A stretch of DNA of 64,000 nucleotides from Harmothoe impar (GCA_947462335.1 OX381717.1:44559523-44623522); one strand, 5' to 3'. Positions 44,903-57,987 are shown, counted from the first letter of the stretch. Made by a program: numbers and translations. Notes: generated by a model from the letters alone, not told the origin.

Positions 44903-45554
44903 CATGCAATGACAGAGTCAGAACGGTTTCTGATTCTGATTGGCCAGAGAGCTGGTTGCTGTATGGTGATCACTTTAAGCAGTAATGAGATAGTTGCTGG
45001 TATTTTTTTTAAGTAGGTACCAGCGATGCTGCCATTTTGGCGGGAGTTCCCATCGAAATGATGGTTAAGATGGCAGCTGTGTACAGTCCATACCTGGGAT
45101 GGGCAGTCTACCAGCCACCATCTAATACTTCATCCAAGGGGGATCAGGTCCATAGAATCACGCAGGAGGGAAAGTCGACTTTATATGCTTAATTGTGTTG
45201 ACGTTCTTTTAAAACAGAAAGCTTAAAAAATGTCTACAAGTGCCAATATCATTCCTAGTTATGTCAAGAAAAATGGGATGATTAGGGACAAAGAGTTTGG
45301 CACTAAAATGTACAAAAACCAACAAATGAGAAATACATTTTTATGTAATTAAGTAAATGGTTGCGGTAATCAATGTTCTCAGTCTGATCACAAAACCTTT
45401 CAATGCACTTCACACAGGTTCAATAAAATGAAAGAACTAACATTATTTTACCGTTTAGCTGTTATATCGCTATCTCCAGGAATTATCTTCATGAATAGCA
45501 CCGTTCCCTAACAAGAGGGTTCAAAGCTGTTTGAGTAACAAAGTGGGTAGGCAG

Positions 45555-45790
45555 CTGACCCGTTAAGGGCTGATTCAATATGGTGTCTCTGTTGTCCTCA
45601 TGATACCAAGTGCATCATCAGTTTGGGAGTGTATAGACCCCGTGGGATCATACGGAATGATTGATATGCCGTATAAATGCATCCATGCATGGACAGTTAC
45701 TTCGAATGCCAGGGCTACATTCATGCATCATGAATAATAAAGAGTGAGTATAATGCAATAAATGCACTATGCAGTCTTTAAAGAGCTAGA
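45555..45790. mobile_element. GATGCAT foldback element
   Basis: GACCCGTTAAGGGCTGATTC left, AATGCACTATGCAGTCTTTA right, with CCATGCATGGACAGTTAC between. Confidence 0.55.
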
Positions 45791-45944
45791 AGATAAAACA
45801 AGTCCTGCCCCTTAAACACCGTGTACAGGTGTGCACCCGATATCAATGCATGCTGACGTCATACAAAAAAGATGCAATTCAATCCCCTTTCAGTTTTTTC
45901 CTTTGCTTTTACCCCACACTTTATGGCCATCGATGGAATCACCA

Positions 45945-46160
45945 CGTTTTAACCCTCTAAGGTCAGCACATCATTATGCCTAATTGTCATGATGATGCAT
46001 GAATACTGTTCTGGTGAGGTACATGCCAGCACTGCTTTCGTGTACTCTGAATAATCAGTAGATGGTCGGCTTGATGCACCAATGCATTTACTTGCTAAAG
46101 CTGCATTTGTGCATCATGATGACATGACCTTGCAGCATTCATGAGTTAAAGCGCGTGACT
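45945..46160. mobile_element. GATGCAT foldback element
   Basis: Left end TTTTAACCCTCTAAGGTCAG; internal GATGATGCATGAATACTG and GCATTTGTGCATCATGATGA; right TGAGTTAAAGCGCG. Confidence 0.5.
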
Positions 46161-47880
46161 ACCGGAAGTGCGACAATGTCGTGACCACCCGTTAGCGACC
46201 CCTGTAAACTGACACTGGCGGCCATTTATTTCAAAATGGCCGCCATCATAACAATATTAGATCGAACAAAGATTTAAAGAGAGAGAGAGAACCGTCATCA
46301 TGCTCTTCACAGGTCTGAAACCACTCTGTATTGAGAAATGACGCCACCACTGAGGTCAAATCGAATTTATTAATTATTTTATTTCATTTTAAAAGGGACT
46401 ACCCTATGTATCACTGCAGTGCCATGCCTAAACAAGAAGGCTCTGGTAACCATTAATATGACCTTGAGCCCCAGATCTTGCTAGGTTTGGATAACCTTGA
46501 TGTTAGCTGGAACCAGTGAACAGGAACCAGAACTGGAATAAGAAAGTGTGGCGGACGGACGCCAACCATACTTTCTGTTTCCTTTTCACCTGTTCCTACT
46601 CGTTCGAGATAGGTTGGGGGACAAGTCGATTGTTATGCTATTAATGGGGGCGGGTAGGCCGAAGGATCTGATATATGCTATCAGTTAGCTACCCGGAATG
46701 CACTGAGTGAATTCACAGCATTTTTACTTGTTCTGTATGCAGATCTACGATTTCAAACACATCCGCACCCCAACCTGCAAACTGAGAGGAATTTTTGAGC
46801 AAAATGCAGTTGATTCTCAAAACGTCTAATATAGGCCGATGTTAAACCTTTGTGATTGGGTTTGAATTAGGATCAATACTCTGCTAGTGACTGAAGCCTC
46901 TTCCAGTTTTAGAGATTTGAAACCCTCTGAGAGGTATTTTGTTCACTCCCTCTGGTGCAGAATGGTTACGATTCTTGCGTGATGCCACGGGAACTGAGGT
47001 CACATTGATGTCACAGGATTCAGGTGTTGGCGCCTAACTGGCACTATCGGTGCAGATTTTCTACTCAGTTTTTTTTCTGGGGCGTTTTCTTTATCCATAT
47101 CCAGGAACCAGGTGAAATAAATAGCTCTCCTTATCTGCTTATTTATCCTATTTCTAAAACATATGATCAAAACAGACGGAGGAGCAAATGAAATTATGCT
47201 AAGAGTTTTCCCCTTTTTATATGGTACAAAGACAAAGAAGAAAATCAGCCTCAACCTAAACTTCTTTTCAGAATTATGCGTGTCGCCAAGACTGAGGCTC
47301 AGGTAATGCGGGATACTTTATGAGAATGCAATGATTCACTCTTGTAAATAAATGTGCAGGTACACAGTAGAATCCACTACAGTATTACAGCATATACTGT
47401 AGCTTTATAGAAGGTTCTACAGGGTTCTACACACCCACAGTAGATTCGAATGTATACTTATAAAGTTGTAACCAACAATTTGCAGTGTAGGGAAAAAAAA
47501 TTATCTGTGGAGAGGGGAGGGGAATCGCATGGAGAGGGTTGGCACAAAGGGGCTACAAAAAAGAAGTTCATTCAAGGTTCGCCCACTGCCAGTCGGCCTA
47601 GATCTCAGCAATAATTATACTGATACAGGATATTGTTGGATGCTACATGTGCTTCCGAAACTACATACGAAATATAGATTATTTGCTTTTCATTCGGAGA
47701 TGAACCGAGTAATAGAGAACATTGACAGTTAGCAACTACCCGTCGACTCATCTGTTATTCTATTTCCTTCGGGAAGAGTTATTTCTACCTTTTTTTGAAC
47801 ACCATTTTGTGTATGTGACCTTTTTTCTCCACCCATTTCCCTAACTACCCAGTCAACACCTGCCAACCGCAAAGCACTGT
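46161..47880. other. No gene recognised
   Basis: Includes an AAAGAGAGAGAGAGAACC run near 46276. Low-confidence frames (47000-47254 minus, 47529-47732 plus) lack splice or family support. Confidence 0.3.
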
Positions 47881-48129
47881 ACCATCGCCAGCGGTGGGAG
47901 ACGCCCATTGGACTACGTCACTGCGCACGTGATTAGATTTCAACCAATCAGAGCCTTCCCTGGGGCCCCCTATGTGGCTCCTCTAATGTTATCAAATGGC
48001 TGACGTGCTACACTGGTTGGCTGCGCGCCTACACGCTCCTGTGCTTTCTGTCATTGCGCTACTCGTACCCTGTTATTATTAACCGTAAGCCCTGCTGTGA
48101 TTTCAACACCAGTGGCATTTTAATACAAT
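47881..48129 (+). promoter_or_regulatory. Promoter and first exon of a candidate plus-strand gene
   Basis: An inverted CCAAT (CCCATTGG, 47904-47911) and a forward CCAAT (AACCAATCAG, core 47944-47948) flank CTACGTCACTGCGCACGTGA, which holds CRE-half, NRF1-like and CACGTG motifs. CpG density is raised. A donor AAT/GTGAGTTGG ends the exon at 48129. Within it ATG at 47996 (CAAATGG context) opens a 28-residue frame to TAA (48080-48082), possibly an upstream frame. The transcription start is not located. Together this looks like a housekeeping-type promoter. Confidence 0.5.
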
Positions 48130-49569
48130 GTGAGTTGGGTGTGGGATGGTAGGGTTGGTAGGGGTGCATCCCTGGTCCCTGGGAGGCTAGAAATGAGTGC
48201 AGTGTGGAGAGACAGGTTTTATTCATTCAAGTCAGTTGTCATGACTATGTGGCTGATGGCAGGTTCTGATTCGCCCATATGATTATATATAGATACCAAT
48301 TATCAGAAAGCTTAGTAATTCATCGGTATAGATATACTTAAAAGCAGCTACAGGCTATGCTTACTTCGACATGAACTTTTGAAAGGAATTAAATTCACTT
48401 GGCATTTTCCCAATGATGACAGAGTTCTACCCAATTTTCTACCATCAGAGACCATGTATTACACATTTTATCAGTGTAGGTGTCATAAAAATATTTTTCT
48501 TTATATAAATACACACTTGGTGCTAGCACCACTCGCCAGAATTGCGTCCTTATCATGACATTGTAACACTGACGTGTTTTTGCATAATACTGATGTGATA
48601 TGAATGCATGGTGCTAGCAATATTCAATAATGTTAATGCATCCATCCATCCATCCATCCATCCATACATTATTTTGTTTGTACAATATATATGCTATATA
48701 TAAATACTATGCAATTGCATGTTATGCTGTGTTTACAGGGTTCATTCTATTGATGTGTCACAATTGAAACGGAACACTATGTAAAAGTTTACGATCATAG
48801 ACACTGCTTGCGGCTCTACAATTATAACATGATCCCATATGTCCATATACCCCTCTTACACCCGTACCGCCAGGCCCTCAACCCTGGCTTCCCAACCCAT
48901 CACCCTAACCCCCACGACTCACATTCACACTTCATAGGGATATAATAGGCTGACAATATACATGACCTTGCCCATGCCAATTTATTGAGTCCAGGGTCCA
49001 GCTTAGCTTTACTCAAATGAAGAGTTAAGTATCGTCATATTCTAAGCGATTCTGGGATCGCTGGAAAGTCCTGTTCAATTGAAATCAATGGTATAGAAAC
49101 ATGGCGATACTTGCAAAGTGATGAGCTCCAATGTTTTTGTTCCTGTAGCATTCATATCCCTACTCCCAACTGCCACCTCTATGGAGTACCCGAGTGCCAA
49201 GCCTGTCATTGTGAGCATGCGCACTTGGTTTCAAAATGGCAGCAGGCAGGCAGGCAGGTGGGTGGGAAGGGGGATGGGTATGTAGTTAGGGGGCGAGGAT
49301 CTGTTTGGGCGGGTGTGGGCAGGGTAGGGTAGGGGGATAGATGATGGCAAGCCTGGTGAGGGGTATGGTGTGGGGATATATATGCAGGGGGATGCATTAG
49401 TAACATTACACTTTATAGACAATGGCCTGAGCTAATGGAGTTACCCTTACTCTGAGAGTGGGAGCAGCTCCATATTGGGATCTAACAAGTCAACTGCAGC
49501 TCTTCACATCAACTAGCAGTTTGAGAGTAGTGCACTGCATTCATCTAATGTAATTCTTATATCCTATAG
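48130..49569. other. Putative intron
   Basis: Contains a (CATC)7 repeat at 48641-48667 and CAGG/GGGTGG-rich DNA at 49240-49330. No exon seen. Confidence 0.35.
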
Positions 49570-49708
49570 GTCTCCAGCTGGCTGATACTACCTACGGGAA
49601 CCTAATGATAGTTTCCCGGAGACACAGAAGACCAGGGGGACAAGATGGCGGCCTCCATAAACTCATCAGCTATGTTTCTTATGGTGACGTGGACTCTGAG
49701 TGCGAGCT
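49570..49708 (+). CDS. Second exon with translation start; overlapping frames; gene unknown
   Basis: Acceptor TTATATCCTATAG (exon from 49570) and donor GAGCT/GTGAGG (exon end 49708). ATG at 49645 sits in a strong context (CAAGATGG) and gives 21 residues, MAASINSSAMFLMVTWTLSA then S, resembling a signal peptide and ending in phase 1. A second frame from ATG 49605, in poorer context, runs 34 codons (includes GGLHKLISYVSYGDVDSECE) and is open across the whole exon and back through exon 1. Which is used, and the downstream exons, could not be determined. Confidence 0.4.
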
Positions 49709-50621
49709 GTGAGGGAGACAAGGGTGGTTGGATGCTGTAGATTACCTTTTAGATTACAATGCACGTGGGGAGGCCTGGACGAGTGAAAATGGAAATGGAG
49801 AGGGTGGTATTATAGTGTGTGATGTAGTTGTATTGAATTCAGGGAAGCTCTGACTGTAGAGACTGTCACTGTAATGATGGGTGCTGTTCTCAAAGACCTC
49901 TATGCTGCTGTTAAATTCATGGTGTTGCTAAAGTGCTTCAGAATGGAACTGATTTATGTTGATAACATAGGACTTTGTACACTCAATGCATTAGACTAGA
50001 TGTTGAATTTAAATGTAGTACCTGGAATATAAGTATCTGGAATTTACTATGATTGTATGTCACTATATAAACCTTGAGCCCAACGCACATATATGGCATA
50101 ACAGTCTCATATTGGGGGAACAAACCAGACAATACATTTTGGATTGGTACATATCTAGGGACCCCAAATCACTTTGCTAGACATCTGGGTTGCCCAGCTT
50201 AGCTTCAGAATCTTGGAAGATGTTTGAAAATGGAATATATTTAAAATGTACTTGATATGTTAGTTCATAACACTGCCAAAACTGACAGCACTGTAGTCCT
50301 ATGCCTTAGCTTAGTTGGTTTGCATCGTGAATCCACTAGGTGGTAGCACCTCTCAGGGATAGATCCAATTCTTGGAGAACTGGTGATACACTTGGGCAGG
50401 TAATGAATGTGAACACACCTGAAATTTTTACAAATGATAATGGATTGACAATTGTTTCCAAATGAGACTCAGTAAGATCCCTGGGTGATGTCTGGTGTGA
50501 GTTATACCTGTGGGAGTTTTGTCATATCTGGGAGTATCTTAAAGAGACACATGGTGACTTACACAGGAGAGAAAGCTCACATATATTCTCAATGTTGGAA
50601 ACAACTTACAATGGCCACTAG
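49709..50621. other. No exon recognised
   Basis: Presumed intronic if the gene at 47881 is real. Holds the CTCF-like site at 50333. Confidence 0.3.
50333..50348 (+). promoter_or_regulatory. CTCF-like motif
   Basis: CCACTAGGTGGTAGCA matches the core CCASYAGRKGGCRS with one mismatch. Prediction only; meaningful only if the organism has CTCF. Confidence 0.3.
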
Positions 50622-50835
50622 GTTAACCCTTTAAGGATAGCATGCTGCTAAAAGATGACATTTGATGCATGAATGCAGGCCTGGCTAGAAATCTTTTGGT
50701 GCATCATGCCGACTCTTCGGAACCGTCTCAACCCGGTATGGTCTGCATGATGCTTGATTGCACCACTGGCAAGTGGCCATGGCTGAATTTATGCATCATG
50801 AAGAGCAAGAGTATGATGCATTAAGCTATCACACC
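50622..50835. mobile_element. GATGCAT foldback element
   Basis: TTAACCCTTTAAGGATAGCA at the left, GTGCATCATGCCGACTCTTC and CTGCATGATGCTTGATTGCA inside, AGAGTATGATGCATTAAGC at the right. Confidence 0.55.
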
Positions 50836-51274
50836 ATAATGACACATAATGACAGAAGAAGACAATTTAAAGTCACAGTTGGTGACACACACAGGTGTCT
50901 CCCAGTTAAGAAAACATATTAAATAATGTGTCTCTATGCCTCCTTATGTCTGCAAAACGTTATATAACGTTAAAGACTTTATTAAGCTGTCCAAGACTGG
51001 CCCAGGCTTGGCCCAAGACTGGGCCACAATCAGATGTCATGGGCCGCCTCATATAGCCAGGTAGGTGATCGGTGCTGATACCTGGGAACGAGATCCAGTA
51101 CCAAGGGTAAATGGGAAAAGGTTACCTGATGCCCCATATGGAATGGAGGGTACAGGTAACGGCTCATACACAAGGTTTTATGGTATATGTAACATGTACT
51201 GGAAGGAGGTACCTTAGTATACCCAGCATTAAGGTCCCTTTTCACATATTGTGTCACATATGGTTTCCCACAAT

Positions 51275-51384
51275 AATGTAAAACCCAAGTATTAGCCGCA
51301 CCTAGACTTTGGGCTGATCCTATAAGCCACACCAGCGATCTGATTCGTGTACTAGCCACTGCCTATATGCAAGGTTTTACAGTA
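51275..51384. mobile_element. MITE with TGTAAAACC termini
   Basis: AATGTAAAACCCAAGTATTA at the left versus CTACTGTAAAACCTTGCATA (reverse complement of the right). Interior TTAGCCGCACC. It explains the 109-codon minus-strand frame over this area. Confidence 0.6.
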
Positions 51385-52171
51385 GTAAACCCCTACACAA
51401 TGACAAAAGGTGCTATTTCATTTACATAGCATCCTAGCTACCTATTTGGGTGTAATAATGAATGTAAGCTATACAGAACTATATATGCATTAGCATTACT
51501 TAAGTCTAAATCAATTATCTGATCATTTCATTTTAATAACCATAATTATTTCAATTAATTCTCACTAAATCTAAATTAGATGAACATAATCTAACGCATT
51601 CTAAAAATGACCTCTTTAAGAGCATCATTTTGGTACTGGATTCAGCCTTCTAACCCACTTATTAAGGAATCTAGACCTGAAAATGTGAAAAAATGACAAA
51701 AAACGTGATTTGGACATATTTCAGAGGATTACAAAGCTAAGCTGGGTGATCCAAATGTCTAGCAAAGTGATTTGGGCTCCCCACACATATACCTATCACA
51801 TGAATATTGTCTGGTTTATTCCCCCCATGTGAGACTCAAAAATTGCTCAGCTCATGGACTAATAGTAAAGGTAGGGGAAAAGCTATGGATCAATACAGTT
51901 CGAGGAATAGAAGTCACTACGCTTCCATAATAAACAGGCAATGTGTAAAGTGGGAATGTTGGAAAAAGGGAAGGCATGGACTGCTTCTATTATCATTAAT
52001 TTAGTTTCCTTAGATATTCCTATCGGTTGTTACATATAACGGTTGAACCACTTGGATTTATCATAATAAAGTGGCTCTATTGATGAGAAAGTATGGACTG
52101 ATTCCATCGAGAACATTAACCTTAAATAGTCTTATCTAGGTGGTGATTTTAAAATGGCAGGTATATTAGTC
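51385..52171. other. No gene recognised
   Basis: GATCCAAATGTCTAGCAAAG at 51749 is the inverse of CTTTGCTAGACATCTGGGTT-type sequence at 50174: an inverted pair of roughly 100 bp or more (about 50070-50220 and 51690-51810). Confidence 0.45.
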
Positions 52172-52387
52172 TGATATTGTAAATATGAATATTTTCACGC
52201 AGACATATTTTCGCATAATTATTTGCTAAAAAGTACAACTTCGTGTGGATTTAAATTCGCATGTAGAACATGGTAGTTATACAAGTATACTGGATAAATA
52301 TTCACGCTTTACATATTTTTGCAGGTTTTCATTTCTGAGAAATTTGCGAAAATATGTACAGTGCGAAATAATATACATTTTCAGTAT
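52172..52387. mobile_element. MITE with TTCGC-rich inverted arms
   Basis: Left TGATATTGTAAATATGAATA with TTTTCACGC; right end GTGCGAAATAATATACATTT inverted. CATATTTTCGCATAATTATT inside pairs with GAGAAATTTGCGAAAATATG. Confidence 0.6.
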
Positions 52388-52616
52388 AATTCTAACGCAG
52401 CTTCCCATGCGATATCTGCTGTAAACATCATCTGATGTGGATTAATCTAAGGGTCATTTCTTCGGGTATCATGTTTTAATTGGCTGGTATGATAACACCG
52501 GCCGTCCAATTTGGGCTGGTGGAATGGAATTCTGATTTGATCTACCTGCACATCGCTGTTCCCACGCCTCCAATAGATGTCTGCTTGAAATACATATCTA
52601 ATAAATAGATAAATAG

Positions 52617-52634
52617 ATATATTATATATAATAT

Positions 52635-52691
<57 letters not shown>
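52617..52691. repeat. (TA)n microsatellite
   Basis: TA tract with minor interruptions. Confidence 0.95.
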
Positions 52692-52726
52692 CGAGCAAAA
52701 GAATATGTCCGTTTTATAGATACAAT

Positions 52727-52971
52727 TAACCCTTTATGGACCAACATTAATGTCTTATGTCGTAAGGATGAGTGAATGCAGCCCTGGTGAGAAATTCACC
52801 AGTGTGCCACTCATGCATCATGCTGAAACTACGCTGATAGAACACCTTAAAATGTTCAGCATAATGCACCAATCTAGCACTGCAGAGTAACCTCCTCTGG
52901 GTCGCATAGATGTATCATGCCGGCAAACGGCCCAGCACACCAAAGCACTACGCAGCCGGCCAAGGGCTCAA
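52727..52971. mobile_element. GATGCAT foldback element
   Basis: AACCCTTTATGGACCAACAT left, AGCACTACGCAGCCGGCCAA right, with CATGCATCATGCTGAAAC inside. Confidence 0.6.
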
Positions 52972-53074
52972 TATACACAGAAGTTGAGGTATCCTACAGC
53001 AATATCCACAAAATAATATCAACATGTCAAACCAAAATGTAATAATCTACTTGTGAGTCAGTGTCTGAGGACTG

Positions 53075-53310
53075 CATCCTTTAGGCCGGTATCATGCCTT
53101 AATATATCATGCCCTTGGTCATCATGATGCATACAGGCAGCCCTGGCGAATCACTCACCAGTGCTGCATTCAAGCATCATGCTGACCCTACAGGGTCTGC
53201 TTGATGCGCCAATGCAGCCAATGCAAGTTACTTGCTGGGGCTGCATTGGTGCATCATGATGACCAATTTTATGTCATATTTAAGCGACACATGTCCTTAA
53301 AGGATTTAAT
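53075..53310. mobile_element. GATGCAT foldback element, best-preserved copy
   Basis: Both arms, about 75 bp, pair through AATCCTTTAAGGACATGTGT versus CATCCTTTAGGCCGGTATCA and TTGGTCATCATGATGCA on each side. The interior carries GGGTCTGCTTGATGCGCCAA. About 240 bp long with no frame. Confidence 0.7.
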
Positions 53311-55763
53311 ATGGCAGCATTATTTATAAATCCCATGGCATTATACAGGTGTTCAATGGTTAGTGTTAGGAACAGAGTATCATTATTATCATTCATTTGA
53401 ATAGTACTCTATTCATTTAGCAAGACAAATGATGCATTTCTGAGATTTTGACTCATGTACTTCTAGTTTATTTTGATATCACAATCTAAACATCTGCAGA
53501 CCATCTGGTTGGTTACACTGTTATATATTTTACTACACCACCTGCACATCTCCCCTCCTGCTTATAACATATAATAGTGCCTACACTAATATTGTGACCT
53601 TAGTAGGAACTGGCTAAAACTCACGCTCGCCCTATTTTGTTTCTTTAGCCTTAGTGGTTCCAGTTCAACTTTACTTAAGGAAGAAAGGAAACAAATTGGA
53701 AAGAATGAGTCCGTGTCACGAGTTTAAGGAATTATAAATGTTAGTCATATTCAAATTGGATATCTCAGGTCAGGTTTTGAATGAACCAAATTTTGCTAAG
53801 CTATTTAGTATTCTCTAATATCAAAGACTCATTTAGATACCTAGGTTTGGTTCAAATTTGTATAAGGGTAATATTAATGCTATGGGAGATGTATTTTAGA
53901 TAATTTGGCGCCATCTTGGATTTAGGCTATTTGCATGGTTACCGATTTGTTTTTTAAGATGCAACCTAGACTAAAATGATTATTTTTGACCAAAGGAATA
54001 CCTCTGAGAAATTTGGCGCTTTTGTAACTCTGGTAATGATATGCCCCAAAATTGAGGCTAAGAGACCTTACTACCTGTTGGGGATAGGAAGAGTACTCCA
54101 TGAGTGCAGGTGCCTCTCAAACATTGTTACTACATTATGTAGAACCCTCCACAAGAATTCAGTACCAACTCCCTTATGTCCTCTCCACCTGTCGGTGGTA
54201 AGTAAAACGCTGTAACATGCGACTGAACTTTGTTATAGGAATTGGTGCGCACCAAGCTTGGGTGCATGCCTGAATACATCCTACAGCTCCAATTACAAAG
54301 GAAGGATGGTTTTAGATTTTACATTTTCAGTAAAATATGTTCGGTGTTATTTTCCCTTTCCATTGCCCTGCAATATCATCTTTTATCACACTCGATGGTG
54401 TGTTTGAATCAAAGATCAAGACATCAAATATCAGATTGATATGTGATGTTGTCAAGTGATATTTAATGTTTGTCATACATAGTATGAATGTTGTCAAGGT
54501 TGTAAAGTTAGGGCACCCTGATTGGCTGCTGGCAATCAATGAACTCACACCGGGGACAGCGTCATGGGGCCCAGACTGACATCAAATCATTCATTTAGCT
54601 AGAGTTTATCTCAGATATATTTCAATCCCTGAGGTAAAATCGTTGAGTATACGGTAATCATATGCACTGATTCGATATGTACAAGTAAAACCATGCTAAC
54701 CCTAGTGAAAATCGTGAAGAAACGAGAAATACAGTCCAGATCGGGACCGAGAGAAATCAACATTTGCTTCCCTGACTACATGACCTAATTCTGTTGCTAC
54801 AGAACGTAGCGTGTCGAGAGAGCGTCCCTGACATTGGCTGATGGAGGGGCACTGAAGGGGGCTCATATAGAGTACCTAGTTACCCGTCTTTTCTGTAGAT
54901 TATAGGCTCTAATTATCATCAACTTCGATTACACCATTATACAAACTCTTTACATTAACAGCTCGTGTGATAAAGATAGAATCACTGTGGGGCCTCTCGA
55001 GGTCCCGTGCCCCACAGCAGATATCGACTCAAGGAACCGCAAACAACTAAATTCTATCAATGCATTGTATGGAAGTACTGATGGTCACCGGATTAGATGA
55101 AATCGAACATTATTTAGTGACATATGATATTTTTCAGTTATTTAATTTTTGAGCTACCGCTGGTATGCTAGAGCACAATAATTTGTCTCATCCACTTTGT
55201 TGTATGTGTGCATGACATTATGCAATTTTTATAATGTCTAATTTTTATGTCTAATCTTTACACTAGTACAATAATTATAATGTCAGTCATACACACTGTC
55301 CAACAGCTTATACTTATATACAGCATCATGGCTTGTTATCAGTAGTGTATTAGAATGGAAGACGGGTCTTGTTACTACAAGACTATGGAATAATTCAATC
55401 ATACACTACAGTGGTGCATGTCTCTTGTATATTCAATGATTCATTCAACAATTACCATATCAGAAGAATAAATTTCATGCCCCATCACAAGCTATTAAGT
55501 GCTCTTTGATTTCCTTTTTTCAGGAAAGCGAATGGGAATTCCCAGTATTATCAATAATGTGTGCCATGTATCTTCCATATATTGTACACAGTACCTGTCT
55601 TTGTGGATAATAAGTATCTTTTGTGAGGCAAAGAGAACACAAAATATTCATATTTCGCCATCAGAATAGGTAGTTAGTTTTGTTTAGTTCTATTGTAGAA
55701 AATGCTATGCTTACTTTTGCTAAGGTGTATGGAGGATTATAATAAATGTGGCATTATGCCCTT
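53311..55763. other. No gene recognised
   Basis: A 79-codon plus-strand frame at 53976-54215 contains a good donor (TCGGTG/GTAAGTAAA) at about 54199, but the acceptor candidates are weak. No product recognised. Confidence 0.3.
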
Positions 55764-56157
55764 ATTTCATGGTGGATACCATGACCACTATGCTTAAGTA
55801 CTAGAAATCGTGTACCCCATGCCCCCCATGGCATACGGTGTTCCCGTATCACATGGCCTGTGACGTCATCATTAACTTTGTTCAAATAATTATGGCCATT
55901 TACACGCAATAAAATATATTTTGAAGAGTAAAAACCATGAAATAAAAGCAAATGGCCCATAGCCCCAGCCCCAGTCCCTTGGTGGGGCTGGGGCTGCATA
56001 CCACTCAGCCTGCAGCTTTGGGGGGATACGGCACCACTGGTGGATATGAAAACCTTATGTGATATGACTGTCTTTTGTGCCAACAAAAACATTGAAAACT
56101 GAACCTCAGGGGGGGGGGACGATACCACAATATCCTCTGGCCATGGGCCTTTGTCTA
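55764..56157. mobile_element. Dispersed hairpin element, copy 2 (inverted relative to copy 1)
   Basis: ATTTCATGGTGGATACCATG through CTGGCCATGGGCCTTTGTCT is the reverse complement of the 13646-13989 element. The long hairpin has decayed but CAGCCCCAGTCCCTTGGTGG still forms a local palindrome. Confidence 0.7.
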
Positions 56158-56204
56158 TGTATAATTATATTCATGCTGAATAAGACTTATTGTACTGTAG
56201 CACA

Positions 56205-56431
56205 TTTGAGCCATTTGTAACAAAAAAAAAAGGATATGACTTGTGGTTTTACATAATTAAAGTTGTTTTTTCAAATGTATTTGGGGATGCATCCAAAAAA
56301 TGATAGTCTCTAGTATTCCCTGTTTCATATTGAACTTTTCAGACTGTAGACTGTTAATGACACATGTGTGTAGTATTCATTTTCTTCTTATGGATATCCT
56401 TATATTGAGGACATGATTGGTTAACTCTGTT
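56205..56431. repeat. Inverted repeat, left arm
   Basis: Reverse complement of 58341-58579: TTTGAGCCATTTGTAAC through TTAACTCTGTT. Encloses about 1.9 kb. Confidence 0.85.
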
Positions 56432-57987
56432 AAAACAACGTAGATTCACTGGCACCACTGTGTGCCGGACTAACACTAATCTTCCTCTCCTTAATTCTTT
56501 TTCTTATTTCTACCTCCCCCTTGTGTACCAGTTGGGACAGGGTTGGCATGATTGCTGGCTCTATATCATCAGAGCTGCTCACCTGCAAGCTGGCCACTCC
56601 CCAAATAATTACCGACCTCTGCAGATGGGCACCCGGGAGCATCACATTCACATCATCGTTATTCTTGTTCCATGCACTAGGAGTTGTGAGAACCATTCCA
56701 TCACATTTATGAATTAATGAAGAATGGGGCCGGTTTTAAGGTTGCAAGTTTAAGACAAAATGCCTTATAGCATGTTTATTACCATAGCAAGTGCCAAGGC
56801 ATTTTTATGACTATGAATTGGTCGGTGCTGGATTGGATAATCACCTTCTTCTGATCAATAACAATCTGCCGTAACATGCGCTAATGCTTATATTGGCAAT
56901 GAGTATACAACAAACAGATTACAGTGCTGTGTGTTTATGTGAATCTCTATTGATGTTGTTCCCTCCTTAGCGCCAATCTATAACAGGTGTGTATGAGCAT
57001 TTCTAATAAAACTGCTGTATACTGGTATCAGGGTATATTTCCTTGTCTTATATTGTGCCACACCTATTTTTGGTCTAGCGGTATGAGACATAAAAATTGA
57101 CTTCATAGATATTATCAAAGTATGAGTCATAATAAACCAGATGGTAACATGATGAATAGGGTCATTAAAAGGATGTCCTCAAAATAGAGCTCCTTTTGAT
57201 TTATCAGACGTCTATGTGATGTATATTTATAACAGCAATATAATTATTGATTTTTCTGCAAGGTATTGTCATAGGAATAGTAATATTATCCATGCACAAG
57301 CCTTACATGTATAAACTTTTGCTATGTCTTGACACTGTACATGATCGTAAAGTTCTACACAAGGTCACTTGACTATAATGAATGATATTGATTTGAAAAT
57401 GTGACAAATTTAAACAAAATGGGTCTGAAGTGTTTAAATAAAATGCTTTTTGACCGCTTTCCTAACGTATTAGTAATTATCATCTGAAATCCTTGGTTGC
57501 TAAATTGATGCTTAATTTGCAACCCAAGGAATTCTTTTCTGTAGGAAAGAAAAATAAAAAGCAGGACATGTATCTGTGATTTGATGCAAGAAGCTGTCAA
57601 CAGAGGGACACAATCGGAAATATGTCTGTTGCGCTATCTTCTTTCATGCCTTTGTGTCCAACCTTAAGGGCATTCTCTGCCATGTTTGCTTAATGGTAAT
57701 CAGGGAATGTGATGCTTTCCTTTCCTTTAATCGATCAGGTGCTGTACATAGATTTAAGTGGGTTATGGGAAGGAAAAACAAGGGGTAGTTAAAAGGTATT
57801 GGTATTAAAGATATTCTTAAATTGTCTCTTTCCATAATATGTTCATTGAGGAAAAAATACAGTTACTGTTATGAGAAATCAGTTTCAAATTCATGTGATT
57901 TTAGCAAAACCCTGCCTGGCGAATATGAGGCTGTATAAAGCAGTAGATTATTTTGAAAGCTCCTGCCTGTCTTTGTGGCACTGTCAC

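Noticed and set aside
51030..51359. 109-codon minus-strand frame
   Set aside because: Its 5' part falls within a MITE (51275-51384), and no splice or homology support was seen for the rest.
55754..56128. 124-codon minus-strand frame
   Set aside because: Entirely within the dispersed hairpin element; the homologous copy at 13646-13989 does not preserve it.
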